Assembly: GCA_036522835.1 (NCBI GenBank)
Contig: DATDFB010000258.1
Coordinates: 1-27,116, forward strand
DNA length: 27,116 nucleotides
Reading direction: 5' to 3'
Origin: DATDFB01 sp036522835
GTDB taxonomy: Bacteria; Acidobacteriota; Thermoanaerobaculia; Gp7-AA8
Shown: positions 1 to 8,963 of the stretch, piece by piece
Numbering within the stretch: the stretch's first letter is position 1
Layout: each line of letters begins with the position of its first letter
Position numbers and translations under genes: made by a program
The notes under the pieces: generated by a model
The model's input: the letters and a program-made list of their open reading frames with translations, nothing else
Told to the model about the DNA's origin: nothing
Databases searched by the model: none

Positions 1-121
1 CGACCACCGGCGTGGACAACAATGGCGATGGACTGAACAACGACCGGCCGGTCGTCAACGGCCAAGTGCTCCGGCCGGTCGTTGTTCAGTCCATCGCCAT
101 TGTTGTCCACGCCGGTGGTCG
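1..121. repeat. 50-bp perfect inverted repeat at window edge (probable fold-back artefact)
   Basis: Bases 1-50 are the exact reverse complement of bases 72-121, separated by a 21-bp spacer (51-71). The right arm lies in frame in the TonB-dependent receptor on the minus strand. On the plus strand, 1-71 reads the same receptor segment and then continues in frame as VVNGQVL, which is how this receptor family normally continues after NNDRP. So 1-71 looks like the true coding strand joined to its own complement. This suggests a chimeric fold-back at a contig end, not a functional hairpin. A real genomic inversion cannot be excluded. Confidence 0.85.
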
Positions 122-2738
122 CACTGAACGGCCGCGCCGAGGCCAGCTGCGTGACCGTGCCGGCGGTCAGATTCCAGGGGAAGTCGTACGTCAGCGTCAG
201 CACGGCGCGGTGGCGCTGGTCGAGGAGACTCGGGCCGAGCTCCTCGTCGCCCAAGCGCGAGAGGATGCTCTGGTTCGGGCCGACGCCGTTGCCGTCGGGC
301 TCCGTCGTGTTCGTGGCATGGGAATACGTGTAGCTGAGCGATGCGAAAAGGTGCGAGAGGCCGCGGTACGTGAGCTGGCTGGTGATGCCGTTGTAATTCG
401 CCTCGCCGAGGTTCATGAGCGCATTGACCTGGCGCACGCCGCCGGCCACCGGAAGGATCGGGCGCGTCGCGTTGGCCGCGGCCACGCTCCGCGTCTGCCC
501 CGGCGCGGTGCGGTCGAACGCCGACGGCGCGTTGAGATCGACCGTGCGCACGAGATCCGTCCAATGCTGGTGCACGTAGTCGGCGCCGGCGGTGAAGCCG
601 CGCGCGAATTCGCGCTCCGCGCCGATCGACGTCACCTGGCTGCGCGGATTCACGAGCTCGTCGGGATAGAACGGCAGCTTGTTGAAGTCGAGCCCGAACT
701 TCGCGAACTGCGCCTGGTAAGACGCGCGCTGGCCCGGGAGAATGGTGATGTCGCGTGCCGGCAACTGCGAGGCCGGCAGCGTGCGCGGATCGAGCGCCAC
801 CGGCGCGCACGTGAGGCACGTCGGAAAGCCGAGCTGCCCCGGCGTGGCCGTGTACGTCACCAGGCCGTCGAGACCGCCGGTCAGTGCATTTGCGAAGAGG
901 TTCGACTGGATCTGCGTGTAGTAACGCGCGAAGCCGCCGCGCACGGCCAGGCGCGCATCGCCGTTCGGATGCCAGCCGAAGCCGAAGCGCGGCTGGAAAT
1001 TCTTCTTCGCGTCGGTGAGCGTCTGCCGGTCGTAGCGCAGGCCGGCGTCGACGGTCAGATCGTTCGTGAGCTGCACGCTGTCCTGCACGTACGCGCTGTA
1101 GAGCCGCTGGTGCAGCTCGTAGCTGCTGACGCCGAAGTCGATCGGCTGCGTGTACTGCTGCACGTCGGCGAGCGTGAGCTGGTCGAACGGCGCCGTGGTC
1201 GTGCTCTTGAACGTGAACGTGCCGAGGGCGGCGGTGCCGGGCTCGTTGCCCGTGCCGCCGGACGTGTGGCGGATGATGTTGCCGCCGAAGCGGACGTAGT
1301 GGCGGCCATGCGTCCACGACAGCGTGTCGGAGAACTGCTGCTGGTGGCCCCACAGATTCGAGAGGCGCGACTGCCCGATCGTGAACGGCACCGAGCCCGC
1401 GCGCGTGTACGTCGTCGACAGCGTCCCCGCTTCCCAGCGCGTGACCGGGTTGCCGTTGAGGACGGCGAAGCGCGCCTCGTTGAGGAGATCGTTCTCCAGC
1501 ACCGACGTGGCGTTGAGCTGCGCCGTCTTCGCCGCGCGCGAGTAGCGCCGGGCCACGCTCGGCGCGCTCGTGCCGCCCACCGCGTCCTGCGGGTTGTCGT
1601 CGTACATCTTGTCGAGGTTCAGCCGCAGCATGAGCGTCTCGCCCGGGGTGAGCATGTGATCGAAGCGGCCGTTGAAGAGCGTCTGGCGGTAGTGGCCGGT
1701 GTAGGCGAGATTGCCGTCGGCCGGCAGGAGGAACGACGGCAGCGACGTGGAGAGGAACGTCGTCCGGTTCTGCCGCGTGTAATCGGAGGTGACGAAGAAG
1801 AAGGTCTTGTCGCGCACGAGCGGGCCGCCGATCGACGCGGAATACTGGTTGAGCGAATCGGGCACGTCGACGGGATTGACGGCCTGCAGCGTCGAGGGCG
1901 TCGTGCACGTGCTGACGGAGGACGGGCAGAAGCCGCTCGTCGAGAACGTCTTGGCCTGCCAGCGGCCGGGACGGATCATGTAGAGCGCCTCGCCCTGCAC
2001 GTTGTTCGTCCCCGACTTCGTGACCATGTTCAGGGCCGGGCCGGCCGTCCAGCCGAATTCCGAGGAGAAGGCGTTCGAGAGGACGGTGACCTCCTGGATC
2101 GCGCCGAGCGGGACCATGGCGATCATCGTCTGCCGCCCCCACGCCTCGTCGTCGTTCGCGCCGTCGAGCGTGTAGGTGGTCGTGCGCCGCGAGCCGGAGC
2201 CGGTGGCGAAGTAGGTGACGTTGACGAAGAGGTCGCCTGTCCCCTTGGCCTGGCGGAACGCGGAGTTGAGCAGCGGCAGCGTGGTGATCTTTCGTCCGAG
2301 AATCGGCGTTTCGTCGATCTCCTTCGTGTCGAGGCGGCGGCCGATCTGCGCGTCGGCGCGCACGCCCTCGGCGGTGCCGAAGACCGCCACGTCCGCGGTC
2401 TGCGCGCCGACGAGGAGCTTCACTTTCAGCGTGGCGATCTCGCCGGCGCGAAGGACGACGTTCCTCCGCTCCTCGCTGCCGAAGCCCTCCTTGGAGACGG
2501 TGACGGTGTACGCGCCGGTGAGCGACAGCGCCGGGATGGTGGCGCTGCCGTCGCTCGTCGTCGGCACGCTGCGCGTGGCGCCGGTGGCCGTGTTGACGAC
2601 GGCGACGTTCGCGCCGCTGACGCTGGCGCCGCTTTGGTCGACGACGTCGACGATCAGCGTCGCGGTGTTCGGGGTCTGCGCCGCCAGCGGCAGCGCGATG
2701 CAAAGAAGAACGAGGAGTAGAAACAGGAACCGCTTCAA
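72..2738 (-). CDS. TonB-dependent receptor, Oar-like, with carboxypeptidase-like regulatory domain (C-terminus missing)
   Basis: Outer-membrane receptor expected to take up a substrate using TonB energy; the substrate is unknown. The frame starts at TTG 2738, with GGAGG at 2746-2750 seven bases upstream. It runs without a break for about 889 codons to the fold-back at the window edge. Residues 1-20 are a signal peptide (LKRFLFLLLVLLCIALPLAA). Residues about 25-100 match the CarboxypepD_reg-like Ig domain (TATLIVDVVDQSGASVSGAN). A plug follows, with TLDGANDD and NMVTKSGTN. The rest is a large barrel with typical stretches such as YSASIGGPLVRDKTFFF, KKNFQPRFGFGW and DNNGDGLNNDRP. Family members usually reach 950-1100 residues, so the last strands are missing. 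The TTG overlaps the anti-sigma TGA, which implies coupling in a sigma/anti-sigma/receptor operon. The frame stays open on the minus strand to base 1, but beyond 72 it is antisense fold-back sequence. Confidence 0.85.
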
Positions 2739-3397
2739 CGGACGACCTCCATCTTCAGCACGGGATGAATTTCGTACCACCGGTGATTCGGGCTGGCGTC
2801 GTAGCGGCTCACTCCCCACACACGGACGGCCGAGCCGGGCTTCGGCGGAGACAACGGATCGCCGTCGAGAATTTCGCAGACGACGAAGGCGCGCGGGTCG
2901 TTCGGGTCGGTGAGGCGGAAGCGGTGGCTCCCCTCGCGGAAGTCGCCGTCGAGCTGCGAGACGACGCCGGAGACGATGACGTGCGGGTCCTCGGTGGCCG
3001 CGACTTCCGTGACGCTCACGCGCCGGAACGACGCCGCATCGAACGAGAACGGGCGGTTCCGCGCCGACGCGCTGTGCGTGTAGAGCAGCGTGAAGGCCGC
3101 GAAGAGCGCCGAGGCCACGAGGGCGTCGGCGGCGAAATGCCGCAGGACGGGCGGCACGATCCACGGCTGCCGCGGATGCCGCGCCTGCGTCCGTACCATC
3201 AAGCGATCGAAGGGCGGCGCGTCCGCGGCCGGCAACGCGCCAAGCAAGCGCTTCGCCTCGCGCAGACGCACCAGACGGGCGCGGCATCCGCTGCAGTCGA
3301 GGAGATGCCGCTCGATACGCTCGACGCTGCGCGGCGGCGCGGCGCCGTCGAGGTATTGCGGCAAACGGCGGTGAAGGTCGATGCGAAGGCAGAACAT
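2735..3397 (-). CDS. Membrane anti-sigma factor with putative zinc finger (zf-HC2-like)
   Basis: Likely binds and inhibits the ECF sigma factor encoded just upstream. From ATG 3397 it has 220 residues. The N-terminal cytoplasmic part has the H-x3-C-x2-C zinc-finger pattern (HLLDCSGC, His31, Cys35, Cys38) of anti-sigma factors. One transmembrane helix lies at about 84-107 (FAADALVASALFAAFTLLY). The 110-residue outer part has a beta-rich stretch (VSGVVSQLDGDFREGSHRFR) that could be an OB-like fold; I cannot assign it. An in-frame TTG at 3406 abuts the GAGGAG ribosome site (3407-3412) with no spacing. ATG 3397 has nine-base spacing and is preferred. The gene sits 13 bases after the sigma gene and its TGA overlaps the receptor TTG. 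Residues 1-30 look conventional for the family. Confidence 0.8.
   Translation of the reverse strand: MFCLRIDLHRRLPQYLDGAAPPRSVERIERHLLDCSGCRARLVRLREAKRLLGALPAADAPPFDRLMVRTQARHPRQPWIVPPVLRHFAADALVASALFAAFTLLYTHSASARNRPFSFDAASFRRVSVTEVAATEDPHVIVSGVVSQLDGDFREGSHRFRLTDPNDPRAFVVCEILDGDPLSPPKPGSAVRVWGVSRYDASPNHRWYEIHPVLKMEVVR
2746..2750 (-). promoter_or_regulatory. Ribosome binding site deciding the TTG start of the TonB receptor
   Basis: GGAGG on the minus strand lies seven bases before TTG 2738 and inside the last codons of the anti-sigma gene. No in-frame ATG gives the full hydrophobic signal peptide. The site and the TTG/TGA overlap therefore fix the start and indicate translational coupling. 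Confidence 0.6.
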
Positions 3398-3410
3398 GAT
3401 GGTCAACTCC

Positions 3411-3926
3411 TCAGTTACTTCGGAGGGGGCGGAGGATCCGCTCCAGTTTGGACAGCGCGCGCGCCAGCCGCGACGAGACGGTGCCGACGGAGCACCCCAG
3501 GACCGCCGCGATCTCGTCGTAGGGCATTTCCTCGACGTAGCGGAGGACGACGACGGTGCGCAGCTTGGGCGAGAGCTCGAGGAGCGCGCGGGCCACGATC
3601 TCGTCGACCTGCTTGACGGCGCGGCGCTCTTCGGGCGACTGCGCCTCGTCCGCCCATCCGAGGATGGCCTCGAGCGGCACCTCCTCGGCGCGCTTGCGGC
3701 GGCGCAGCTCGTCGTTCACGTGATTGACGGCGATGCGCCAGAGCCACGTCCCTTTCTCTGCCTCGCCGCGGAAGCGCCCCAGGTTCTGGAAGGCTTTCAG
3801 GAAGATGCTCTGCACTGCGTCCTCCGCCGCCACCGGGGAGCCGAGGGCGTAGCGCGCCAACGTGTAGATGCGGCCGCCATGCTGCTCGTAGAGCGCGCGA
3901 AGCTCGTCGGTGGCGACGGAGTGCAT
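3411..3926 (-). CDS. ECF-family RNA polymerase sigma factor
   Basis: Sigma-70 family, extracytoplasmic-function type, 171 residues. Region 2 spans about residues 9-78: LYEQHGGRIYTLARYALGS, then AEDAVQSIFLKAFQNLGRFRG and GTWLWRIAVNHVNDELRRRK. Region 4 spans about 112-165, with the helix-turn-helix EEMPYDEIAAVLGCSVGTVS followed by SRLARALSKLERIL. ATG 3926 is the only ATG giving a normal length; no good Shine-Dalgarno is visible. The frame stays open far upstream, but only as antisense to neighbouring genes. It heads an operon with the anti-sigma factor and the TonB receptor, so it probably controls expression of the receptor, perhaps with autoregulation. No convincing ECF promoter was identified in the 57-bp gap to the divergent DUF1579 gene. 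Confidence 0.92.
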   Translation of the reverse strand: MHSVATDELRALYEQHGGRIYTLARYALGSPVAAEDAVQSIFLKAFQNLGRFRGEAEKGTWLWRIAVNHVNDELRRRKRAEEVPLEAILGWADEAQSPEERRAVKQVDEIVARALLELSPKLRTVVVLRYVEEMPYDEIAAVLGCSVGTVSSRLARALSKLERILRPLRSN

Positions 3927-3969
3927 TGACGTATTAGACGTGAACGCGGCGATCTTCTTCCCCTCGATG

Positions 3970-3975
3970 TTAAAT
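3970..3975 (+). promoter_or_regulatory. Possible -10 element giving a leaderless DUF1579 transcript
   Basis: TTAAAT ends nine bases before ATG 3984, and no Shine-Dalgarno lies in front of that ATG. If used, transcription would start at or within a few bases of the start codon. No matching -35 was found, so this is weak. Confidence 0.25.
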
Positions 3976-3983
3976 TGCCGCGC

Positions 3984-4550
3984 ATGAAACGCTGGATCGC
4001 CGCCCTCGCCCTCGCCCTCGCCGCCGTCAGCGCCGCCGCGCAGCAGACGCAAGCCGCCTACGAGCCGCACGCGAAGCCCGGCGCCGGGCAGGCCCTCCTC
4101 GCGCAGATGGCCGGCCAGTGGGACGTCGTCAAGACGTTCTTCCCCGCCAAGGGCGGCGACCCGATCAAGACGCGCGGCAAGTGCACGCAGAAGATGGTCC
4201 ACGACGGGCATTTCCTGGAGTCGGAATTCACCTGGCTCGACGACAAGGGGAAGCCGAAGAGCACCGGCACGGGCGTCTCCGGCTTCGACCCGCGGACGAA
4301 CAAGTTCACGACGTTCTGGTACGACTCCGACCAGGTGACGATGTCGATCCGCCAGAGCGACGGCACGTTCGACGGCAAGACCATCGTTCTGTGGGCGACG
4401 TCGCTCGACCCCGACCGCCCCGGCCGCCGCAACGTGGCCCGCGCCCATCTCGAGGATGGTGGCAAGGTGCTGTACCACCGCCACTACGCCATCGACGAGA
4501 AGGGCAACGAGCGGATGGTCATCGAGCTGCGGATGACGCGGCGGAAGTAA
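3984..4550 (+). CDS. Secreted DUF1579 family protein
   Basis: Function unknown. The 188-residue protein starts with a clear signal peptide (MKRWIAALALALAAVSAAAQ, cleavage near 20-22), so it should be periplasmic or exported. The mature part matches the DUF1579 pattern of a lipocalin-like beta fold: LLAQMAGQWDVVKTFFPAKG near residues 41-60, then HDGHFLESEFTW, GTGVSGFDPRTNKFTTFWYD and DGKTIVLWATSLD. ATG 3984 is chosen over an in-frame TTG at 3975 because it begins exactly at the signal peptide. It is divergent from the sigma operon and followed after 30 bases by the ABC-F gene in the same direction. Co-transcription with that gene is possible but not shown. The family name is recalled from the motif layout, without a profile search. 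Confidence 0.75.
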   Translation: MKRWIAALALALAAVSAAAQQTQAAYEPHAKPGAGQALLAQMAGQWDVVKTFFPAKGGDPIKTRGKCTQKMVHDGHFLESEFTWLDDKGKPKSTGTGVSGFDPRTNKFTTFWYDSDQVTMSIRQSDGTFDGKTIVLWATSLDPDRPGRRNVARAHLEDGGKVLYHRHYAIDEKGNERMVIELRMTRRK

Positions 4551-4552
4551 GC

Positions 4553-4575
4553 AGGCGGCGGGCTTGTTGCCGCCT
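4553..4575 (+). promoter_or_regulatory. Intergenic hairpin before the ABC-F start codon
   Basis: Perfect 7-bp stem (AGGCGGC at 4553-4559, GCCGCCT at 4569-4575) with a 9-base loop, five bases before ATG 4581. No U-tract follows, so it is not a typical terminator. There is also no Shine-Dalgarno. It might affect translation of the ABC-F gene, but its function is unproven. Confidence 0.35.
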
Positions 4576-4580
4576 CCTCC

Positions 4581-6179
4581 ATGATCTCCTTCGCCGGCGT
4601 CAGCAAGCAGTATGGCCGTCAGGTCGTCTTCGTCGACGCCTCCTTCCAGCTCAACCCGGGGGAGCGGGCGGGGCTGGTGGGGCCGAACGGCTCGGGCAAG
4701 ACCACGCTCTTTCGCATGATCGCGGGCGAGGAGGCGGTGGACGACGGCGTCGTCACCGTGCCGAAGAAGGTCTCCATCGGCTACTTCCGGCAGGAGGTCG
4801 ACGAGATGCGCGGCCGGCCCGTGCTCGACGAGGCCATCGCCGGCAGCGGCCGCCTCGGCGATCTGCATCACGAGCTCCTCGAGCTCGAGCAGAACCTGCA
4901 CGACGAGGCCGCGCTCTCGCGCTATGGCGAGGTGCAGGAGGAGTATCAGCACCTCGGCGGCTACGAGCTCGAGGCGCGCGCCCGCACCGTCCTGCACGGC
5001 CTCGGCTTCGACGACGCCCAGATCGACGGCGACGCCGGCGCGCTCTCCGGCGGTTGGAAAATGCGCGTCTCCATGGCCCGCATCCTCCTCGGCAACTTCG
5101 ACGTGCTGCTCCTCGACGAGCCGACCAATCACCTCGACATCGAGTCCATCCTCTGGCTGGAGCGCTTCCTCCGCAACTCGACCGCGACCATCCTCATGAC
5201 TTCGCACGACCGCGACTTCATGAACCGCGTCGTCACGAAGATCGTCGAGATCGACGACGGCGACATCCTCACCTACAGCGGCGACTACGACTTCTACGTC
5301 CGCGAGCGCGAGCTCCGGGAGAGCAACCAGGAAGCCGCCTACGCGCGGCAGCAGGCCAAGCTGGCCAAGGAGCAGCGCTTCATCGAGCGCTTCACCGCGC
5401 ACGCCGCGAAGGCGGCGCAGGTGCAGAGCCGCATCAAGATGCTCGACAAGCAGGAGCGCATCGAGCCGCCGAAGAAGCGGCGGGCCATGAAGTTCGACTT
5501 CCGCAAGCCGCCGCGCTCCGGCGACGACGTGGCCACGCTCGCCGGCGTGAAGAAGGCCTTCGGCGCCAAGCGGATCTACGACGACTTCGACTTCCGTGTG
5601 CGCCGCGGCGAGCGGTGGTGCGTGATGGGAAAGAACGGCGCCGGCAAGTCGACGCTGCTGAAGATGGTGGCCGGGGCGTTGACGCCGGACGGCGGCACGG
5701 TGAAGCTCGGCGCCAGCCTGACCATGGGCTACTTCGCCCAGCAGTCGCTCGACCTGCTCGATCCCGAGCTCACCGTGTGGGAGCAGATCCAGAAAGACTT
5801 CCCGCTCGAGGGCGTCGGCGTCCTGCGCAACCTCCTCGGCGCGTTCCAGTTCTCCGGCGACGACGTCGAGAAACGCATCCGCTCGCTCTCCGGCGGCGAG
5901 AAGTCGCGCTTGGTTCTGGCCCGGATGCTCCTCGATCCGCCGAACTTCCTCGTCCTCGACGAGCCGACGAACCACCTCGACGTGGCCACCAAAGAGATGT
6001 TGATCGAGGCCCTGAGGGACTTCGAGGGGACGATGCTCTTCGTATCGCACGACCGCACCTTCCTGCGCGGCCTCGCCAACCGCGTGCTGGAGCTCGATGA
6101 GCGCCCCACGACGTACGGCGGCACGTACGGCGAGTACGTCGAGCGGACCGGCCGCGAGGCGCCGGGCGTGCACGCCTAG
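4581..6179 (+). CDS. ABC-F family ATPase (ribosome-associated type)
   Basis: Soluble protein of 532 residues with two ATPase domains and no membrane segment. This is the ABC-F layout, whose members usually act on the ribosome as translation factors or antibiotic-protection proteins. Domain 1: Walker A GPNGSGKT (34-41), signature LSGGW (155-159), Walker B with DEPTNHLD (179-186), switch His209. A charged interdomain linker (about 240-310) contains the Lys/Arg/Gln-rich helical hairpin expected to reach into the ribosome. Domain 2: GKNGAGKS (350-357), LSGGE (436-440), DEPTNHLD (460-467). The first signature ends in Trp instead of the usual Glu/Gln. The subfamily (EttA, Uup, YbiT or ARE type) cannot be decided by eye. 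ATG 4581 starts directly at the first ABC strand (MISFAGVSKQYG). Confidence 0.93.
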   Translation: MISFAGVSKQYGRQVVFVDASFQLNPGERAGLVGPNGSGKTTLFRMIAGEEAVDDGVVTVPKKVSIGYFRQEVDEMRGRPVLDEAIAGSGRLGDLHHELLELEQNLHDEAALSRYGEVQEEYQHLGGYELEARARTVLHGLGFDDAQIDGDAGALSGGWKMRVSMARILLGNFDVLLLDEPTNHLDIESILWLERFLRNSTATILMTSHDRDFMNRVVTKIVEIDDGDILTYSGDYDFYVRERELRESNQEAAYARQQAKLAKEQRFIERFTAHAAKAAQVQSRIKMLDKQERIEPPKKRRAMKFDFRKPPRSGDDVATLAGVKKAFGAKRIYDDFDFRVRRGERWCVMGKNGAGKSTLLKMVAGALTPDGGTVKLGASLTMGYFAQQSLDLLDPELTVWEQIQKDFPLEGVGVLRNLLGAFQFSGDDVEKRIRSLSGGEKSRLVLARMLLDPPNFLVLDEPTNHLDVATKEMLIEALRDFEGTMLFVSHDRTFLRGLANRVLELDERPTTYGGTYGEYVERTGREAPGVHA

Positions 6180-6238
6180 CCTGCCGCACGCGGCTGCGAC
6201 CGGAAGGAACGTTTACGGCTCGCGGCCGAAGAATCCTG

Positions 6239-6244
6239 CATAAT
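6239..6244 (+). promoter_or_regulatory. Possible -10 element upstream of the kinase gene
   Basis: CATAAT (5 of 6 to the sigma-70 consensus) lies 19 bases before ATG 6264 in an 84-bp gap. The nearest -35-like hexamer, TTTACG at 6212-6217, is 21 bases away, which is too far for a good promoter. No other signal was seen in the gap. Confidence 0.3.
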
Positions 6245-6263
6245 TTGCACACTTCGGCATTCC

Positions 6264-8963
6264 ATGGCAATCGCGAAAGGCACGTCCCTCGGTCCATACG
6301 AGGTCGTCGCCCACATCGGTTCGGGCGGAATGGGCGATGTGTGGCGCGCCCGGGACCGCCGCATCGGCCGTGACGTGGCCATCAAGGTGCTCCCCGAGGC
6401 CTTCGCGCCGGGGGACGAGCGGGTCAAGCGCTTCGAACAGGAGGCGCGCGCCGCGGGCGCGCTGAATCATCCCGGGCTCGTGACGATCTTCGACGTCGGC
6501 AAGGTCGACGGCGTGCCGTACATCGTCATGGAGCTGCTCGAAGGCGAGACCCTGCGCGACGTCCTCGCACAGGCGAAGCCCGGGGCGCTGCCGCTCCGCA
6601 AAGCGATCGAATACGCAACGGAGATCGCCTCGGCGCTCGCCGTCGCCCATGCCAAGGGCATCGTCCACCGCGATCTCAAACCGGAGAACCTCTTCGTCAC
6701 CGCCGATCGCCGCGTGAAGATCCTCGACTTCGGTCTGGCGAAGCTGGCCTCGGAGTCGACCGACGCCAACGACACGCGCCGGACGTCCATCCATCTCACC
6801 TCGACCGGCCTCGTTGTCGGCACGCCCGGATACATGTCGCCCGAACAGGTGCGCGCCGCGCCGGTCGATCACCGCACCGACATTTTCGCCCTCGGCTCGG
6901 TGCTCTACGAGATGATCACCGGCACGCCCGCCTTCGAGCGCTCCTCGGCCGTCGAGACGATGCATGCGGTGCTGACGGACGAGCCGGAGCCTCTGGAGGC
7001 GCTGGTTCCGGCCGTCTCGCCGGCGTGCGCGGCCACGGTCGCGCATTGCCTGGAGAAAAATCCGCACGAGCGCTTCCAGTCCGCGCACGATCTCGCCTTC
7101 CAACTGCGGACCCTTCCCGAGGTGTCGAAGCTCGCCATGTCGACGATCGTTCCAACCCCGGCGAAGAGGAGGTGGTACGCCACGCCGCGCGCGGCCATCG
7201 TCGCGCTGGTGGCGCTGCTCGGCGCCGGCGGCGTGAGCTTCGTGCTCCTCGGCATGCGGCATCAGGCTGCGCCCGAGACGGAACGCATCTTCCGGCAACT
7301 GACGAGCGCCGATGGATCGGAGCTCTTTCCGGCGATGGCACCGGACGGAAAGTCGTTCGCCTATGTCTCGGCGGAGTCCGGAAATCGCGACATCTACGTG
7401 CAGCGAGTCGATGGACACGAGTCGATCAACATCACCGCCGACTATACGGACGACGATTCGGAGCCGGCCTTCTCCCCCGACGGCTCGCAGATCGCGTTTC
7501 GGTCGGAACGCGACGGAGGGGGCATCTTCGTCATGGGCGCGACCGGCGAGTCCCCGAAGCGGCTGACGAACTTCGGACACAATCCAGCCTGGTCGCCGGA
7601 CGGAACGGAAATCGTCTTCGCCACCGAGCCGGTGGAGACGCAGCCCGACACGCGCGCCCACCCGGGCGAGCTCTGGCTGGTGAATGCGCACAGCGGCGCG
7701 TCGCGCCCTCTCGTGCAGCCGCAAAAGGGCGGGCCCGATTTTGGCTGGCAGAGCGACGGCGTGCAGCCGAGCTGGTCCCCGAACGGAAAACGGATCGCTT
7801 TCTGGAGCCTTTCCTCGTTATCCGCGCAACGCGACCTCTGGACGATCGACCCTCACGCCGCCGAACCGAAGAAAACCGTCGTCCGCGTCACCTCGGATGC
7901 GGCGCTGCAATGGAACCCGGTCTGGTCGCCGGACGGCAAGTATCTGTATTACGGCTGCGACGCCGACGGAACGCTGAATCTCTGGCGCGTGGCCATGAAC
8001 CGGGACTCGGGGTCGCCCATCGCTCCGCCCGAGCCGGTACCGCTGCCGGCAAACACCGCGGGACACTTCTCATTCGCGAGATCGGGGGACATGGCATTCG
8101 TGTCGGTGACCGGATCCGACCGCGTGCTGGCCATACCGTTCGATGCGAATGCCGGCACGCTCGGATCGCCCCGGCGGGTGATCGGCGGCTCGCAGCACAT
8201 TCGCAATTTCGACGTGTCGGCGGACGGAAAGAGGATCGCCTTCGCCTCGAGGCTCGGGAAGCAGGAGGACATTTTTGTCGCGGACGCCGACGGAAAGCGC
8301 ATCAGCCAATTGACCGACGACGCCGCCAAAGACCGGGACGTTCATTGGTCTCCCGACGGAAAGACGTTGTATTTCATGTCGAACCGCGACAGCGACGCGT
8401 ATTGGATCTGGAAAATCAACGCGGACGGCAGCGGCCTGGCCCGCGTCAGCGACGAGGCCGAGTCGAAACGTCTGGGATTCCAGAATCTCCTCACGCCGGT
8501 GCCTTCGCCGGACGGGCGTACCCTGCTCGTGCAATCGATGACCTCGGCGCTTCTGCATCTCGACCGCCCGGTCGGACAGCGGCTCGAGCCGCTCCCTCTA
8601 CTTCTCAGCTTCCCGAGGTGGTCGCCTGACGGGCAATTCATCGCCAGCAGGGATCGCATGGGCCGGGAGATCATTCTTTACTCGCTGCGCACGCACGAGG
8701 TGGAAAAGCTGGCGGACGGCGGCGCCTCTCCGCAGTGGACTCCCGACGGCAACAAGGTCGTCTACTTCGAACGTCAGGACATCCGCATACTCGACCTTCG
8801 CACTCGCGCCGTCTCCATCGTGCCGTTCCGGCAGCTCCCCGGCGAACAGATCGATTTGCGCGGTACGTGGGTGGTGCGCCTGTCGAAGGATGGCCGGACT
8901 CTCTACGTCCAATCGACGAACCCGCAGAGCGACATCTGGCTCGCCCAATTCCACAATCATTGA
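6264..8963 (+). CDS. Membrane Ser/Thr protein kinase fused to a PD40/TolB-like beta-propeller
   Basis: Hanks-type kinase, 899 residues. Cytoplasmic kinase domain, about residues 9-285: glycine loop GSGGMG (19-24), Lys41 in VAIKVL, catalytic HRD with DLKPEN (135-142), DFG (155-157), GTPGYMSPE (187-194). One transmembrane helix lies at about 310-331 (AAIVALVALLGAGG). The outer part carries repeated propeller blades marked by W/F-SPDG-x-x-I/L-x-F/Y, for example SPDGSQIAF, SPDGTEIVF, SPNGKRIAFW and SPDGKYLYYG, as in TolB or WD40-like PD40 repeats. Family knowledge suggests the propeller senses a ligand or partner in the periplasm; the ligand is unknown. ATG 6264 is directly before the kinase fold. 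The gene's last 7 bp overlap the convergent cupin gene. This kinase-PD40 fusion is typical of Acidobacteriota and some other soil lineages. Confidence 0.93.
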   Translation: MAIAKGTSLGPYEVVAHIGSGGMGDVWRARDRRIGRDVAIKVLPEAFAPGDERVKRFEQEARAAGALNHPGLVTIFDVGKVDGVPYIVMELLEGETLRDVLAQAKPGALPLRKAIEYATEIASALAVAHAKGIVHRDLKPENLFVTADRRVKILDFGLAKLASESTDANDTRRTSIHLTSTGLVVGTPGYMSPEQVRAAPVDHRTDIFALGSVLYEMITGTPAFERSSAVETMHAVLTDEPEPLEALVPAVSPACAATVAHCLEKNPHERFQSAHDLAFQLRTLPEVSKLAMSTIVPTPAKRRWYATPRAAIVALVALLGAGGVSFVLLGMRHQAAPETERIFRQLTSADGSELFPAMAPDGKSFAYVSAESGNRDIYVQRVDGHESINITADYTDDDSEPAFSPDGSQIAFRSERDGGGIFVMGATGESPKRLTNFGHNPAWSPDGTEIVFATEPVETQPDTRAHPGELWLVNAHSGASRPLVQPQKGGPDFGWQSDGVQPSWSPNGKRIAFWSLSSLSAQRDLWTIDPHAAEPKKTVVRVTSDAALQWNPVWSPDGKYLYYGCDADGTLNLWRVAMNRDSGSPIAPPEPVPLPANTAGHFSFARSGDMAFVSVTGSDRVLAIPFDANAGTLGSPRRVIGGSQHIRNFDVSADGKRIAFASRLGKQEDIFVADADGKRISQLTDDAAKDRDVHWSPDGKTLYFMSNRDSDAYWIWKINADGSGLARVSDEAESKRLGFQNLLTPVPSPDGRTLLVQSMTSALLHLDRPVGQRLEPLPLLLSFPRWSPDGQFIASRDRMGREIILYSLRTHEVEKLADGGASPQWTPDGNKVVYFERQDIRILDLRTRAVSIVPFRQLPGEQIDLRGTWVVRLSKDGRTLYVQSTNPQSDIWLAQFHNH

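Noticed and set aside
1..121. Functional terminator or attenuator hairpin
   Set aside because: It lies within the coding frame of the receptor, and the spacer codes in frame on the opposite strand, which points to a fold-back join.
12..2720. Open frame of 902 codons on the plus strand, and an 882-codon frame on the minus strand (55-2703)
   Set aside because: Both are Arg/Ala-rich shadows of the TonB receptor, whose own frame (from TTG 2738) shows signal peptide, plug and barrel motifs.
4553..4575. Rho-independent terminator before the ABC-F gene
   Set aside because: No U-tract follows and the start codon comes five bases later.
4118..6100. 660-codon open frame overlapping the ABC-F gene
   Set aside because: Arg-rich shadow; the +1 frame holds both Walker and signature motifs.
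3411..6173. 920-codon minus-strand frame ending with the sigma factor
   Set aside because: Only the last 171 codons carry sigma-70 motifs; the rest is antisense to the DUF1579 and ABC-F genes.
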